Source: Bacillota bacterium
GTDB taxonomy: Bacteria; Bacillota; Bacilli; Paenibacillales; NBRC-103111
Reading direction: 5' to 3'
NCBI GenBank assembly: GCA_023388055.1
Contig: JAEWGW010000025.1
Span: 62,001-126,000 of the forward strand
DNA: 64,000 nt
The translations under genes were made by a program, and so were the position numbers. Shown here piece by piece: positions 31,292 to 39,278 of the stretch; position 1 is the stretch's first letter; every line of letters starts with the position of its first letter. The notes under the pieces are model-generated. The model searched no databases, was not told where the DNA came from, and saw only the letters and a list, made by a program, of their open reading frames with translations.

Positions 31292-31417
31292 ATGGAAGAA
31301 CTGCATGAACAAAAAACAGTTGAGGAAGCGAAAACTGCTCTCTGCCCTCATGGTGAAGAATATATAGCCTGCCCAGATTGTTTTTCCAAAAGGTATGAGC
31401 TCATCGATGCCGACTGA
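31292..31417 (+). CDS. 41-residue Cys-rich phage protein
   Basis: I choose the ATG at 31292, because GGAAGGTG lies five bases before it. The sequence has CPHGEEYIACPDC, a compact zinc-binding motif like that of DksA-like or TraR-like fingers, then a basic end. The 3' end overlaps the RusA gene. Not recognised as a family. Confidence 0.5.
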   Translation: MEELHEQKTVEEAKTALCPHGEEYIACPDCFSKRYELIDAD

Positions 31418-31808
31418 ATTCTTCATGGCAATGGAACCGCCTACGGCCACCCATCAAGAAAAGCAGGTGACAACGCGGAACGGCAAGCCAGTCTTTTACG
31501 AGCCGGCCGACCTGAAAGCGGCCCGAGCGAAACTGACGGCACATCTGGGCAAGCATGTCCCTGCGAAGAAGTATTCCACAGCACTCCGGGTCATAGTGAA
31601 ATGGCTGTTCCCCATCAAAGAAGGCAGCGGACATTACGACGGGGAATGGAAAATCACTGTGCCCGACACCCACAACATGAATAAACTGCCATTCGATATT
31701 ATGACTAATCTGGGATTTTGGACGGACGATGCCATCGTGGCCAGCGAGATCATCGAAAAGTTTTGGGCGAATCGCCCCGGCATTTACATCAAAATCGAGG
31801 AGTTGTAG
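31407..31808 (+). CDS. rusA: RusA-family Holliday junction resolvase
   Basis: The start at 31407 overlaps the previous small gene; an ATG at 31395 is an alternative. The 133-residue protein has the RusA order: MAMEPPTATHQEKQVT, then KLTAHLGKHVP, then PDTHNMNKLPFDIMTNLGFWTDDA with the conserved Asp residues that bind metal (the D-N-K-x-x-D-(A/G) and DDA parts). It cuts Holliday junctions in phage DNA recombination and packaging substrates. Confidence 0.85.
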   Translation: MPTEFFMAMEPPTATHQEKQVTTRNGKPVFYEPADLKAARAKLTAHLGKHVPAKKYSTALRVIVKWLFPIKEGSGHYDGEWKITVPDTHNMNKLPFDIMTNLGFWTDDAIVASEIIEKFWANRPGIYIKIEEL

Positions 31809-31811
31809 TCG

Positions 31812-32039
31812 ATGGACTACAAGGCGTTTTTCTGGGACGTTTGTCAGTGGACGGAACAGGTTAACCTAGCGGTGCCCCATTTCGGTGGTATGGAGAATCC
31901 GGCGTTCTGGGCCTGGGTAGCGGAGTCCTCCAGCGGGATATGCGTGAAATACCAGAACCACCGGCTGGCCATCAAACAAATGATGATGCTGGTGGATTGG
32001 CTGGAGGAAGTGTACCACGAGAGGAGGAAGCCCCAATGA
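31812..32039 (+). CDS. Phage protein of unknown function (75 aa)
   Basis: The ATG starts three bases after the RusA stop. The helical product (FFWDVCQWTEQVNL, AIKQMMMLVDWLEEVYHE) is Trp-rich. Its stop overlaps the start of the zinc-finger gene. Not recognised. Confidence 0.5.
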   Translation: MDYKAFFWDVCQWTEQVNLAVPHFGGMENPAFWAWVAESSSGICVKYQNHRLAIKQMMMLVDWLEEVYHERRKPQ

Positions 32040-32464
32040 TTGACGCTTACCCTGTACCGATCCAGTGCCCGTATTGTGGCTGCACGGTGGTCTATATGAG
32101 TAATGCCCGCATTTATGGGCGGGAATACGGGAATGGACGCTGTTATGCCTGCACCAATTGCGATGCTTATGTCGGCGTGCATACCGGAACCCAGATTCCC
32201 TTGGGGCGCTTGGCCAACCATGAGCTTCGGGAGTTGAAAAAAGAATGCCATGCCCTCTTTGATCCCGTGTGGAAATTGAACAGTCATATCAAGCGGGAGC
32301 AAGCTTATGGCCGTTTGGCCAATGTGATGGGAATCCCACACCGGGAATGTCACTTTGGTTGGTTTGATAAAGAGCAGCTGCTGCGAGCCCGGGAGATTTT
32401 ATCCGTGCCGGGATGGTACCGGGGCGTCAGCTGGAATCCACAAAAAGGAGCTGAACACGCATGA
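32036..32464 (+). CDS. DUF3268-like zinc-finger phage protein
   Basis: The ATG at 32036 follows GAGGAGGAAG and overlaps the previous stop; 142 residues. The N-terminal half has CPYCGC and CYACTNCDAYVGVHTGT, which is the pattern of DUF3268/zinc-finger-containing phage proteins: two Cys pairs, then VGVH..T..P.G. The C-terminal half is helical, with HxxR segments. Function unknown; probably binds nucleic acid. Confidence 0.8.
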   Translation: MIDAYPVPIQCPYCGCTVVYMSNARIYGREYGNGRCYACTNCDAYVGVHTGTQIPLGRLANHELRELKKECHALFDPVWKLNSHIKREQAYGRLANVMGIPHRECHFGWFDKEQLLRAREILSVPGWYRGVSWNPQKGAEHA

Positions 32465-32844
32465 CCGTTGTATTCTTGATTGCGCTGGCTACCTACCGGA
32501 TTACCCATCTGGTAGTGTTTGATAAAATCTTTGAGCCGGTCCGGAATCTGTTTGTCCGGCGGGAGGTTCGGAACTATTTTGGAGAGCCCTTTATCCGCTA
32601 CACCCTGCAGGGCGGCCGGCTGCGGCGGTTTATTGGCAAGGTACTGAACTGCCCTTGGTGCGCCAGCGTGTGGATCGGCGGGTTCCTGACCGCGTTGTAT
32701 GTGTATGGTCCCCGGGGCGTGACCTGGGTGTATGTGTTCCTGGCGGCAGCAGCCGTCACCGGCTTACTGGAGACCTGGTGGACCAAAACCGTAGGCTTTC
32801 CGGCGGAGATGGTGGAGGCCGGGAAGTACGCCGAGGAGGATTGA
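32461..32844 (+). CDS. DUF1360-like membrane protein
   Basis: The ATG overlaps the previous stop (ATGA). The 127-residue protein has an N-terminal hydrophobic segment (VVFLIALATYRITHLVVFDK), then FEPVRNLFVR and LNCPWCASVWIG followed by a second TM segment. CxxCxxVW after a membrane segment is typical of DUF1360, a family seen in spore-forming Bacillota and their phages. Function unknown. Confidence 0.8.
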   Translation: MTVVFLIALATYRITHLVVFDKIFEPVRNLFVRREVRNYFGEPFIRYTLQGGRLRRFIGKVLNCPWCASVWIGGFLTALYVYGPRGVTWVYVFLAAAAVTGLLETWWTKTVGFPAEMVEAGKYAEED

Positions 32845-32849
32845 TCCCT

Positions 32850-33155
32850 GTGAATGAAATTCAGCGTCGGAAGATGCGTCAGCGGATGCAGAGCTGCAGC
32901 GACAAGCAATTTTGGGACTACATGAACGCGATCCACTTCGGGGCATATCAGGCTGGCCAAAAACATCTGCAGGAGGCTATGGCATGTCACCCGCGAATCA
33001 GCAAGCGGATGATCGAGGAAGTTGAGTCCAAGGCGTACCAGATCCGGACCGAGTGGGACGGCATGAACGAGGTGGTGATCGAGGTGTCGGTGGATCATCT
33101 GACCGGCATGCCTGCCACCTGCCCGCACTGCGGCAAATCCACCAACATGGGGTGA
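32850..33155 (+). CDS. Small phage protein with C-terminal CPHC motif
   Basis: The start is a GTG at 32850 with GAGGAGGA before it. Of its 101 residues, about 1-60 are helical and basic, followed by a strand-rich part (NEVVIEVSVDHLTG) and CPHCGK at the end. Only one Cys pair is present, so zinc binding would need a partner or dimer. Not recognised. Confidence 0.55.
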   Translation: MNEIQRRKMRQRMQSCSDKQFWDYMNAIHFGAYQAGQKHLQEAMACHPRISKRMIEEVESKAYQIRTEWDGMNEVVIEVSVDHLTGMPATCPHCGKSTNMG

Positions 33156-33159
33156 CAAC

Positions 33160-33597
33160 ATGAGAGGCATAGATATCACGAGGGGCATTTCACAACCCAC
33201 CCCCGTCCCCCGGCGGGATCTCTCCCGGGAGTTCACCGGTGCCGGGCCAGTCAATAGCCGGGTGCTGACGTCCGAGGAGCTGCAGGTGGTGATTCAGCAG
33301 TACGGGAAGCCGTTGAAACGGCTGCCGGTCCGAGATTCGAAGCGGCCAAATGCACCCGGTGAAGGATTGGCTAGGATGCAACGGCGGGAGCAACCGGGGC
33401 GGAAGACTATTCCCGAACCCGATAAACGGACCATCCTCCAGCGGATTGCTGCCGGCGAGACGATCCGGGGGATCGAGAATAGCATGGGAGTAAATAAGGG
33501 GCGTTTGTACACCTGGATTAGAAAGTGGCAGCTGGTCGGAATTACTCCGGAGCAGGCCCGGGCCATCCTGGCGCAGGAGGTGCCCCATGGCAGCTAA
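33160..33597 (+). CDS. Phage HTH protein, paralogue of the following gene's HTH module
   Basis: The 145-residue protein is disordered and basic for about 85 residues. It then carries a helix-turn-helix: ILQRIAAGETIRGIENSMGV, then GRLYTWIRKWQLVGITPEQA. The same module occurs near residues 90-140 of the next protein. The stop overlaps the next start. Such HTH modules resemble Trp/transposase-type helix-turn-helix domains of phage regulators. Role unknown. Confidence 0.6.
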   Translation: MRGIDITRGISQPTPVPRRDLSREFTGAGPVNSRVLTSEELQVVIQQYGKPLKRLPVRDSKRPNAPGEGLARMQRREQPGRKTIPEPDKRTILQRIAAGETIRGIENSMGVNKGRLYTWIRKWQLVGITPEQARAILAQEVPHGS

Positions 33598-34903
33598 GAG
33601 CAGCGAGCCGATGCGGACGTCTATCCCGAGCCGGGAAATTGAGATGCGAACCGCTAAGGGACCAAGTAAGTGTGAGTCCCGGCAGTGGACACCAGAGGAA
33701 GAGGCCTATTACAAATCCTTGCCCAAGCCGGTTAAGGCAAAGCAACAGATCAAGACCGTCAATGAGCAGCACCAGCAGCGCAAAAACATCCCAGACCAAC
33801 ACCAGGAGGCGCAATCCAACATGGGGAACAACAGCAAAGATAATCCGGGGAATGGCTTAACGAAAGAGATTTTACTGGAGCAACTGGCTTCCGGTGAAAC
33901 GGTGGGCAGCATCGAAAAGGCGTGGAAAATGAAATACAACACCCTGCCGTATTGGGTCAAGAAGTGGGGACTGCAAGGCATCAAACCGGAACAGGCTGCC
34001 ACCATGGTGGAGCAGGCTAAGGAGCAGGCGGCGGCAAACGTAGCTGCGGCACAATCGGGGACTGAGATAGCCTTGCTACGGGAGAAAGCTTTGAAATCGG
34101 CAGAGTCTCCCCATTCAGCTGACGAAGAAATCAAACGCTTGAAGCGGATTGAGGAAGAAACCCGTGAATTGGAGGTGCAGAGGAAAGCCCAAAGCCAAGA
34201 GGATGAAAGCAGGCAGGCAGATACGGCAGCCCTTCAGGCCCGGGTGATGGATCTGGAGACGGAAAATCAATGCCTGCAGGATGCCTTGGTGGAGGAGAAA
34301 AAAGTAACCATGACTCTTCGAGAATCCGTTAATGGAATTCGATCACATGCAGATATGTGTGTTCAAGACCTAGAAGACCAGCTGCGGAATTTATCGGAAG
34401 CACATGAACGCGACGAGCAGCAATGGCAGCAAAGAGATGAGTATCGCGAAATCGAATTGAGGCGAGCAAAAGATTGGGCCGGCGGTTTGGAGGCACAGAT
34501 CACCGAGTTGGAAACTAAACTTGCTGCTGAGCGGGAGGAGAAGGCCATCCTGTTGCAGACCATCGAGCTGGCTGCGGATTCTCCCAGCCCTGCCGCCAAT
34601 ATGCCTCCCCAGGTGGTCACCCTCACTTATGCGCTTCGGGATTTCGGCGGGGACCGAATCAGCCAGCGCACCAAATGCATCGAGGAAGCAGACGAGTACA
34701 GCGCCGAGATTGAAACCGCGAATATCAATCTGTCCCGGACAGCTGCCGAGTTGTTTGATGCCGGCCAGTCCTTTGTCGGGCTGATTCGCAAGTCCTTCCA
34801 GGAGCTACTGGTACCGGATCCGGACCTGGCCACTCAGCAGTATTTTGAGCAGCACAACCAGCGGCACCTGGCAAAGATGCAGGCCAAGGTACTGGGGTTG
34901 TGA
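33587..34903 (+). CDS. HTH plus coiled-coil phage protein
   Basis: The 438-residue protein overlaps the previous gene by 11 bases. It has a disordered N-terminus, a helix-turn-helix at about 93-140 (LLEQLASGETVGSIEKAWKM, WVKKWGLQGIKPEQA), and a long coiled coil at about 145-345 rich in Glu, Gln, Arg and Lys. A helical C-terminal domain starts with VTLTYALRDFGGDRISQRT. HTH plus coiled coil suggests an organising or scaffolding DNA-binding protein. No catalytic residues are recognised. Confidence 0.6.
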   Translation: MAAKSSEPMRTSIPSREIEMRTAKGPSKCESRQWTPEEEAYYKSLPKPVKAKQQIKTVNEQHQQRKNIPDQHQEAQSNMGNNSKDNPGNGLTKEILLEQLASGETVGSIEKAWKMKYNTLPYWVKKWGLQGIKPEQAATMVEQAKEQAAANVAAAQSGTEIALLREKALKSAESPHSADEEIKRLKRIEEETRELEVQRKAQSQEDESRQADTAALQARVMDLETENQCLQDALVEEKKVTMTLRESVNGIRSHADMCVQDLEDQLRNLSEAHERDEQQWQQRDEYREIELRRAKDWAGGLEAQITELETKLAAEREEKAILLQTIELAADSPSPAANMPPQVVTLTYALRDFGGDRISQRTKCIEEADEYSAEIETANINLSRTAAELFDAGQSFVGLIRKSFQELLVPDPDLATQQYFEQHNQRHLAKMQAKVLGL

Positions 34904-35199
34904 TGCGGGTGTATATTTCTGGCCCCATGACCGGGTACCCGGATTGGAACAAGCCGGCTTTTGCCGCTGCTGCCGATCAATTACGGGACCGCGGGTATGA
35001 GCCGATGAATCCGGCTGAGGTGAAGTTAGGCCCGGGGGCCACCTGGGAGCAGTACATGCGGGAGGACCTTAAGCTGCTGATGGATTGCGAGGCGGTAGCC
35101 CTGCTGCCCGGCTGGGAGCAGTCCCGGGGCGCCACCCTGGAGGCGTCGATTGCGCGCAGGCTTGGGATGGCGGTACGGCCGCTAGAGGAGTTTGCATAG
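34903..35199 (+). CDS. DUF4406 / nucleoside deoxyribosyltransferase-like protein
   Basis: The ATG overlaps the previous stop (TGATG). The 98-residue protein begins with MRVYISGPMTG, then NPAEV, then a helix with YMREDLKLLMDCEAVALLPGW and SRGATLEASIARRLG. This is the short Rossmann-like fold related to nucleoside 2-deoxyribosyltransferase, called DUF4406 in phages. A role in nucleotide handling is inferred. Confidence 0.85.
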   Translation: MRVYISGPMTGYPDWNKPAFAAAADQLRDRGYEPMNPAEVKLGPGATWEQYMREDLKLLMDCEAVALLPGWEQSRGATLEASIARRLGMAVRPLEEFA

Positions 35200-35213
35200 G
35201 GAGCTGAGACATC

Positions 35214-35795
35214 ATGGGGGAACTGACAGACAAACGTGATATATGCGCCGACTGCCCGGGGAGCCTCTGGGGCAAGCACTCCATTTGCCGGATCCATGGC
35301 TGCTCCATCGGCTTGATTGCGCATTGCCATGAGTGGGACATCCACGAGGAGCGCAGCTTGCGCCGAGACGTGCTGCTGGTCTCCCAAGCCTTGCAGCAGA
35401 TGGAGGCGGACATCCGAGGGTACGCCTGGAACCGGCAGACGATCCTGGACCTTGAGATGCAGCTGCGCCGGATGGATACGGACTGCAGCCCGCAGGGGAC
35501 AAACATGGTGGCCCGGTACGGCGTGGAGGCAACGCTGGCCAAGAGCACGGCACCCGAGGACGATGATGAGGAGCGCTACCTACGCCTGCGAAATCGGTTG
35601 GCGGATCTGCGGGAACGGGTAGCGCGAGTGGACCAGGCGTCCGAGGCCGTTAACGATCCGCGGGAACGAGAGGTGTTGAAGGGACTGCTGGCGGGGCTGC
35701 CAGTTAAGGAGATTGCGCTGCGGATGGAAATCTCCCGACAATGGGCAAACACGATACGGAATGAGATCATCTCGAAGATGGCCTTGCATAATTAA
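35214..35795 (+). CDS. Late-regulator-like protein with Cys-rich N-terminus and sigma region 4-like HTH
   Basis: The 193-residue protein has a Cys/His-rich start (CADCPGS, CRIHGC, AHCHEW) that could bind zinc. A long helical middle follows. The C-terminal helix-turn-helix (EREVLKGLLAGLPVKEIALR, then SRQWANTIRNEIISKM) resembles sigma region 4 or ArpU-type late regulators. ArpU-like genes usually end the replication module and switch on the packaging genes. Here no terminase follows; the host chromosome begins instead. Confidence 0.65.
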   Translation: MGELTDKRDICADCPGSLWGKHSICRIHGCSIGLIAHCHEWDIHEERSLRRDVLLVSQALQQMEADIRGYAWNRQTILDLEMQLRRMDTDCSPQGTNMVARYGVEATLAKSTAPEDDDEERYLRLRNRLADLRERVARVDQASEAVNDPREREVLKGLLAGLPVKEIALRMEISRQWANTIRNEIISKMALHN

Positions 35796-35846
35796 AGGCA
35801 TTGGACAAATACATCTAAGAATATACAGAACTAGAGGTGATTTCGC

Positions 35847-36041
35847 ATGAATGGCGGTATAAAAATCGAGGACTTGCCGGAAATCATGGAGCCTTATCAC
35901 ATTCAAGCGTTTTTAGGCATAGGGAAGACAGCGTCATATGATCTCGTAAAATCCAATCAGTTTCGTGTCATCAAAATTGGGCGCATCTTCAAAATTCCCA
36001 AAGAAGGATTCGTGGATTGGCTCCAGGGTAAAAAAACATAA
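35847..36041 (+). CDS. AlpA/Xis-like helix-turn-helix protein
   Basis: The ATG follows AGAGGTGAT. The 64-residue protein reads as an excisionase-family HTH: YHIQAFLGIGKTASYDLVKS, then FRVIKIGRIFKIPKEGFVDW. Such proteins bend DNA at attachment sites or regulate phage genes. It is the last phage-like gene before the chromosome, so an excisionase role is plausible, although no integrase is next to it. Confidence 0.7.
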   Translation: MNGGIKIEDLPEIMEPYHIQAFLGIGKTASYDLVKSNQFRVIKIGRIFKIPKEGFVDWLQGKKT

Positions 36042-36055
36042 TCGAGAACATGTTT

Positions 36056-36086
36056 GCAGCGGACTGACAATAGACCGCTGCTTTTT
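36056..36086 (+). terminator. Terminator at the right end of the prophage
   Basis: GCAGCGG pairs with CCGCTGC around ACTGACAATAGA and is followed by TTTTTCTTT, 15 bases after the last phage-like gene. Confidence 0.8.
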
Positions 36087-36490
36087 CTTTATCTGGCGCA
36101 GGTTTGAGGACAACTATTGTTTCTTCTCTGATGCAAAAAGTGATGCAAATCGAGATAGGATTTGATAGAAAGAGAAATGATAGTAAGGTAGTAGAAGGGA
36201 AAATAGCCAGTCCCGGCTTGATGCAAGGAGCCTGTATTTACGGGCAAAAACAAGATTAAGTAGGATAAAAAGAGAACAAGTAGGAACAGGTGAAATTCAC
36301 ACAAGCACACCTTCAATGTAGTCACCCCTCCTTGCCTGGGTAGTTGTCGGATACAAGGTATAGGGATACAGTCAAATCCATCATATGAAGGGCAGCATAT
36401 GTTGGTGCGGGGTGGGCAAAAAATGGGCGACTGATGTTATCCTGCAGTCAATTCGTTTCAATTAGCTTTGTCCGGATTAGTCACAGTTTG
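36087..36490. other. Non-coding prophage-chromosome junction region
   Basis: No convincing gene is seen. TGATGCAAA occurs twice 12 bases apart (36129-36152, in TGATGCAAAAAGTGATGCAAA). The right attachment site should be near here, but it cannot be shown because the left end of the prophage is outside the window. The rest (36200-36480) is the leader of the two-component operon, without obvious riboswitch or T-box features. Confidence 0.4.
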
Positions 36491-36497
36491 TTTAAGC

Positions 36498-36532
36498 AAT
36501 ACCTGTTTGATAAGATAAATCAAACAGGTATT
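36498..36532. promoter_or_regulatory. Perfect 14-bp inverted repeat before the response regulator gene
   Basis: AATACCTGTTTGAT (36498-36511) is repeated inverted at 36519-36532 with a seven-base spacer. It ends 16 bases before the start codon and overlaps the region of the ribosome binding site. It may be an operator (for example for the response regulator) or a hairpin in the mRNA leader. Confidence 0.6.
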
Positions 36533-36548
36533 TGAGATGAGGAAACCA

Positions 36549-37244
36549 ATGACACAGATTCTGCTGGTTGAAGATGATGCCAATTTGGCATTTGGAATTG
36601 AATATACCTTATCCAGTGAAGGGTACACGGTCAGAGTTGCTGGTACCTTAGAGGAAGCAAGGATGCAGTTAGCGGCTGGCTCGGTGGAGCTTATTTTATT
36701 GGACATTAATTTGCCTGACGGCTCAGGTTATGAATTATGCAGGGAAATCCGGGCTTCTTCGCAGATTCCTGTCATTTTTTTGACTGCTCTGGATGAGGAG
36801 GCTAATGTGGTGGCTGGGCTTGATTTGGGGGCTGACGATTATATGACTAAGCCCATCCGGACCAAGGAGCTTGTCTCGAGAATCAAAGCCGTCATGAGGC
36901 GCAACATAAAGCAGAAGCAGGAATTGAACGTGTGGCATTCGCAGGATATTGAGGTACGGGTTCTTGAAGGATCAGTATATAAAAACAGGCAGGAAATCAT
37001 TCTGACAGGACTGGAGTACAAGCTGCTGCTTATGTTGATTTCGCACCCCAAACAAATCTGCAGCCGCGGTGCGATACTTCATAACCTGTGGGACATGTCA
37101 GGGGAGTACATTGATGACAATACGCTTTCCGTGCATATCCGAAGGTTAAGAGAAAAGGTGGAGGATGTGCCTGCTGCGCCTCAATATATTGTCACCATTC
37201 GAGGAGTTGGATACAAATGGAACATCGATGTATCTGGAAGATAA
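36549..37244 (+). CDS. OmpR-family response regulator
   Basis: I choose the ATG at 36549, after ATGAGGAAACC; 231 residues. The receiver domain has the acidic pair ED(D) at 8-10, phospho-acceptor Asp52 (LLDINLPDGSG), Thr79 and Lys101. The winged-helix DNA-binding domain begins near residue 130, with LTGLEYKLLLMLISHP, then SVHIRRLREKVED and TIRGVGYKW. It is followed by its kinase gene three bases on and by an ABC exporter, as in antimicrobial-peptide detoxification modules of Bacillota. Confidence 0.92.
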   Translation: MTQILLVEDDANLAFGIEYTLSSEGYTVRVAGTLEEARMQLAAGSVELILLDINLPDGSGYELCREIRASSQIPVIFLTALDEEANVVAGLDLGADDYMTKPIRTKELVSRIKAVMRRNIKQKQELNVWHSQDIEVRVLEGSVYKNRQEIILTGLEYKLLLMLISHPKQICSRGAILHNLWDMSGEYIDDNTLSVHIRRLREKVEDVPAAPQYIVTIRGVGYKWNIDVSGR

Positions 37245-37247
37245 GCC

Positions 37248-38489
37248 ATGTTTGAAGTCATCCGCAATCCGCAATGGAAATCTGCCGCCATCAAATTTAT
37301 TGTCTTGCAGCTATTGTTATCTATGCTCATGTTTTTCTATATGACCCATCAGGCAGGCCGGATTAATCAGACCCTTGTTGAACAGAATGCCACAATAATC
37401 GGCTATATGTTGAAGAAAGACCCCCTGCTTGAACAAGAGCTTATACCCTACATCACTCATGGAGTGCCACAGACGGACATAGATGAAGGAAAGCGAATTC
37501 TGGGGACATATGGATACAATATGGATATGTCCATTGAGGACCAGCCTGCTCTCTCCGGTTTGGCCTTACCCATGAAGGCAGCTGTGCAGGTCCTGTTGTT
37601 TATAATCCCTGCCATACTGCTGTTGCTGTGGGAATACCGCAAGATGTTCGGAAGAATTCAAGGTATCACCCATGCAGCAGAGCAGATCGTAGAAGGGCAA
37701 TTTAACGAACCTCTCCCTGAGCATGATGAAGGGGCATTTGGCGCTTTAGGCCGAAGCTTCAATGCCATGGCCGGGCGTTTGAACAATACACTGCAGCTGC
37801 TTCAAGCGGAGAAGGCATTCCTGCAGAATTTGCTTTCGGATATATCTCACCAGCTCAAAACACCTCTCTCCTCGCTTATCATTTATAACGATAATATGCT
37901 ACATAATCCGAAGATGAAGGAGGACATGAAAGCCTCCTTCTTGGAGCGCAGCCGGCAGCAGCTGGACCGAATGGAATGGCTGATTGTCAGTTTGCTCAAG
38001 CTGGCACGAATTGAAGCGGGCTCTATTCTTTTTCGCAAAAATGCGCTTGGAATCAGGGGTTTGATCGAAGATGCTGTCCATTCCCTGCAGGTACTATCCG
38101 AACAGAATGGGCAGACTATCCATATCCATGGTGATGAGGATTTGCTCATCCAGGGCGATGAGGAATGGATGAAGGAGGCATTCATTAACCTGCTGAAGAA
38201 TGCTATTGAGCATACGCCTCATGGAGGAGAGATTGATGTTCGTCTCGAGGACCACTCCTTGTTCTGCACGGTGGTTATTCAAGATTACGGGGAAGGAATC
38301 CTCCCTGAGGATTTGCCCCATATTTTCAAACGGTTTTATAGAGGCAAAAGTAAGACGAAGACTCAAGGCATCGGTATCGGATTATCCTTGTCCAAAGTGC
38401 TTATTGAAGGACAGGGTGGGCAAATTACCGTTACAAGCAAACGTGGAGAGGGAACGCAGTTCCGGATTATGTTCCTTAAAGATAGCTGA
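37248..38489 (+). CDS. Membrane sensor histidine kinase
   Basis: The protein of 413 residues has transmembrane segments at about 13-32 and 110-127 with an extracellular loop of about 75 residues between, then a HAMP domain, then SDISHQLKTPLSSL with phospho-acceptor His201, and the ATPase domain with NLLKNAIEHT (N box), DYGEGI and GIGIGLSLS (G boxes). The sensor loop is longer than that of BceS-type kinases, so it may sense a signal itself. It pairs with the response regulator upstream. Confidence 0.92.
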   Translation: MFEVIRNPQWKSAAIKFIVLQLLLSMLMFFYMTHQAGRINQTLVEQNATIIGYMLKKDPLLEQELIPYITHGVPQTDIDEGKRILGTYGYNMDMSIEDQPALSGLALPMKAAVQVLLFIIPAILLLLWEYRKMFGRIQGITHAAEQIVEGQFNEPLPEHDEGAFGALGRSFNAMAGRLNNTLQLLQAEKAFLQNLLSDISHQLKTPLSSLIIYNDNMLHNPKMKEDMKASFLERSRQQLDRMEWLIVSLLKLARIEAGSILFRKNALGIRGLIEDAVHSLQVLSEQNGQTIHIHGDEDLLIQGDEEWMKEAFINLLKNAIEHTPHGGEIDVRLEDHSLFCTVVIQDYGEGILPEDLPHIFKRFYRGKSKTKTQGIGIGLSLSKVLIEGQGGQITVTSKRGEGTQFRIMFLKDS

Positions 38490-38490
38490 T

Positions 38491-38528
38491 GAAGAGGAAG
38501 CTTACGAATATGTAAGCTTCCTCTTCAC
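38491..38528. terminator. Perfect 16-bp hairpin after the kinase gene
   Basis: TGAAGAGGAAGCTTAC (38491-38506) pairs fully with GTAAGCTTCCTCTTCA (38513-38528) around GAATAT. The left arm overlaps the end of the kinase gene. There is no true T run, so it may be a weak terminator, attenuator or stability element between the kinase and transporter genes. Confidence 0.55.
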
Positions 38529-38594
38529 TGTAACGTAAGATCCGGCGCTTACAATTACAATCAAGCAGGGAATAACAGCGTTGGAGGTAAAACA

Positions 38595-39278
38595 ATGGAA
38601 ATCCTTAAAACGATTGATTTAAGTAAAAGCTATGGAGATGCAGATGCCAAAGTTGAGGCTCTGAAAAATGTAAATATATCCGTGGAACAGGGAGAGTTTG
38701 TTGCCATTGTAGGCGCAAGCGGCTCCGGAAAGAGCTCCTTACTGCATTTGCTTGGGGGAGTGGACAGACCAACAAGCGGACAGGTTATCATCGATGGATC
38801 AGAGCTGTATACCAAAAGTGAAAACGAGCTGGCCATCTTCAGAAGACGTAAGATCGGGTTTATTTTTCAAGCTTATAATTTGATTCCAGTCCTTACAACG
38901 GAAGAGAACATCAAGCTGCCTATGCTGCTGGAAAATAAAAAGGCAGATGGAACATATGTTAATGAGCTGCTGGAGGTATTGGGACTTCAAGAAAGAAGAC
39001 ATCATCTGCCCTCTGAGTTATCTGGCGGACAGCAGCAGAGAACGGCTATTGGACGGGCATTAATCAATAAACCTTCGATTATTTTGGCAGATGAGCCAAC
39101 AGGCAATCTTGACAGTAAACACAGTAAAGAAATTGTTGACCTGCTTACCTATTCGGTGAAGAAATATAATCAAACGCTGATTATGATCACACATGATTTG
39201 AATATAGCCGAGCGTGCCGACCGTGTAGTAAAGATTAAAGACGGCTCACTCGTGCAAGAGGAGGTGAGTGAACAGTGA
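38595..39278 (+). CDS. ABC transporter ATP-binding protein (MacB/LolD type)
   Basis: GGAGG precedes the ATG. The 227-residue protein has Walker A GASGSGKSS (40-48), the Q-loop, the signature LSGGQQQR (about 140) and Walker B ILADEPTGNLDS. It shows the MacB/LolD/FtsE-type order ending in TLIMITHDLNIAERADRVVKIKDG. It energises the permease encoded next, whose start overlaps its stop. The probable role is export of, or protection from, antimicrobial peptides. Confidence 0.93.
   Translation: MEILKTIDLSKSYGDADAKVEALKNVNISVEQGEFVAIVGASGSGKSSLLHLLGGVDRPTSGQVIIDGSELYTKSENELAIFRRRKIGFIFQAYNLIPVLTTEENIKLPMLLENKKADGTYVNELLEVLGLQERRHHLPSELSGGQQQRTAIGRALINKPSIILADEPTGNLDSKHSKEIVDLLTYSVKKYNQTLIMITHDLNIAERADRVVKIKDGSLVQEEVSEQ

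Noticed and set aside
36089..36325. Leftward 78-residue hydrophobic frame at the prophage junction
   Set aside because: Weak start context and AT-driven hydrophobic composition; no conserved pattern seen.
36200..36490. T-box or other riboswitch before the two-component genes
   Set aside because: No T-box core sequence, no specifier-like stem and no terminator were found in this leader.
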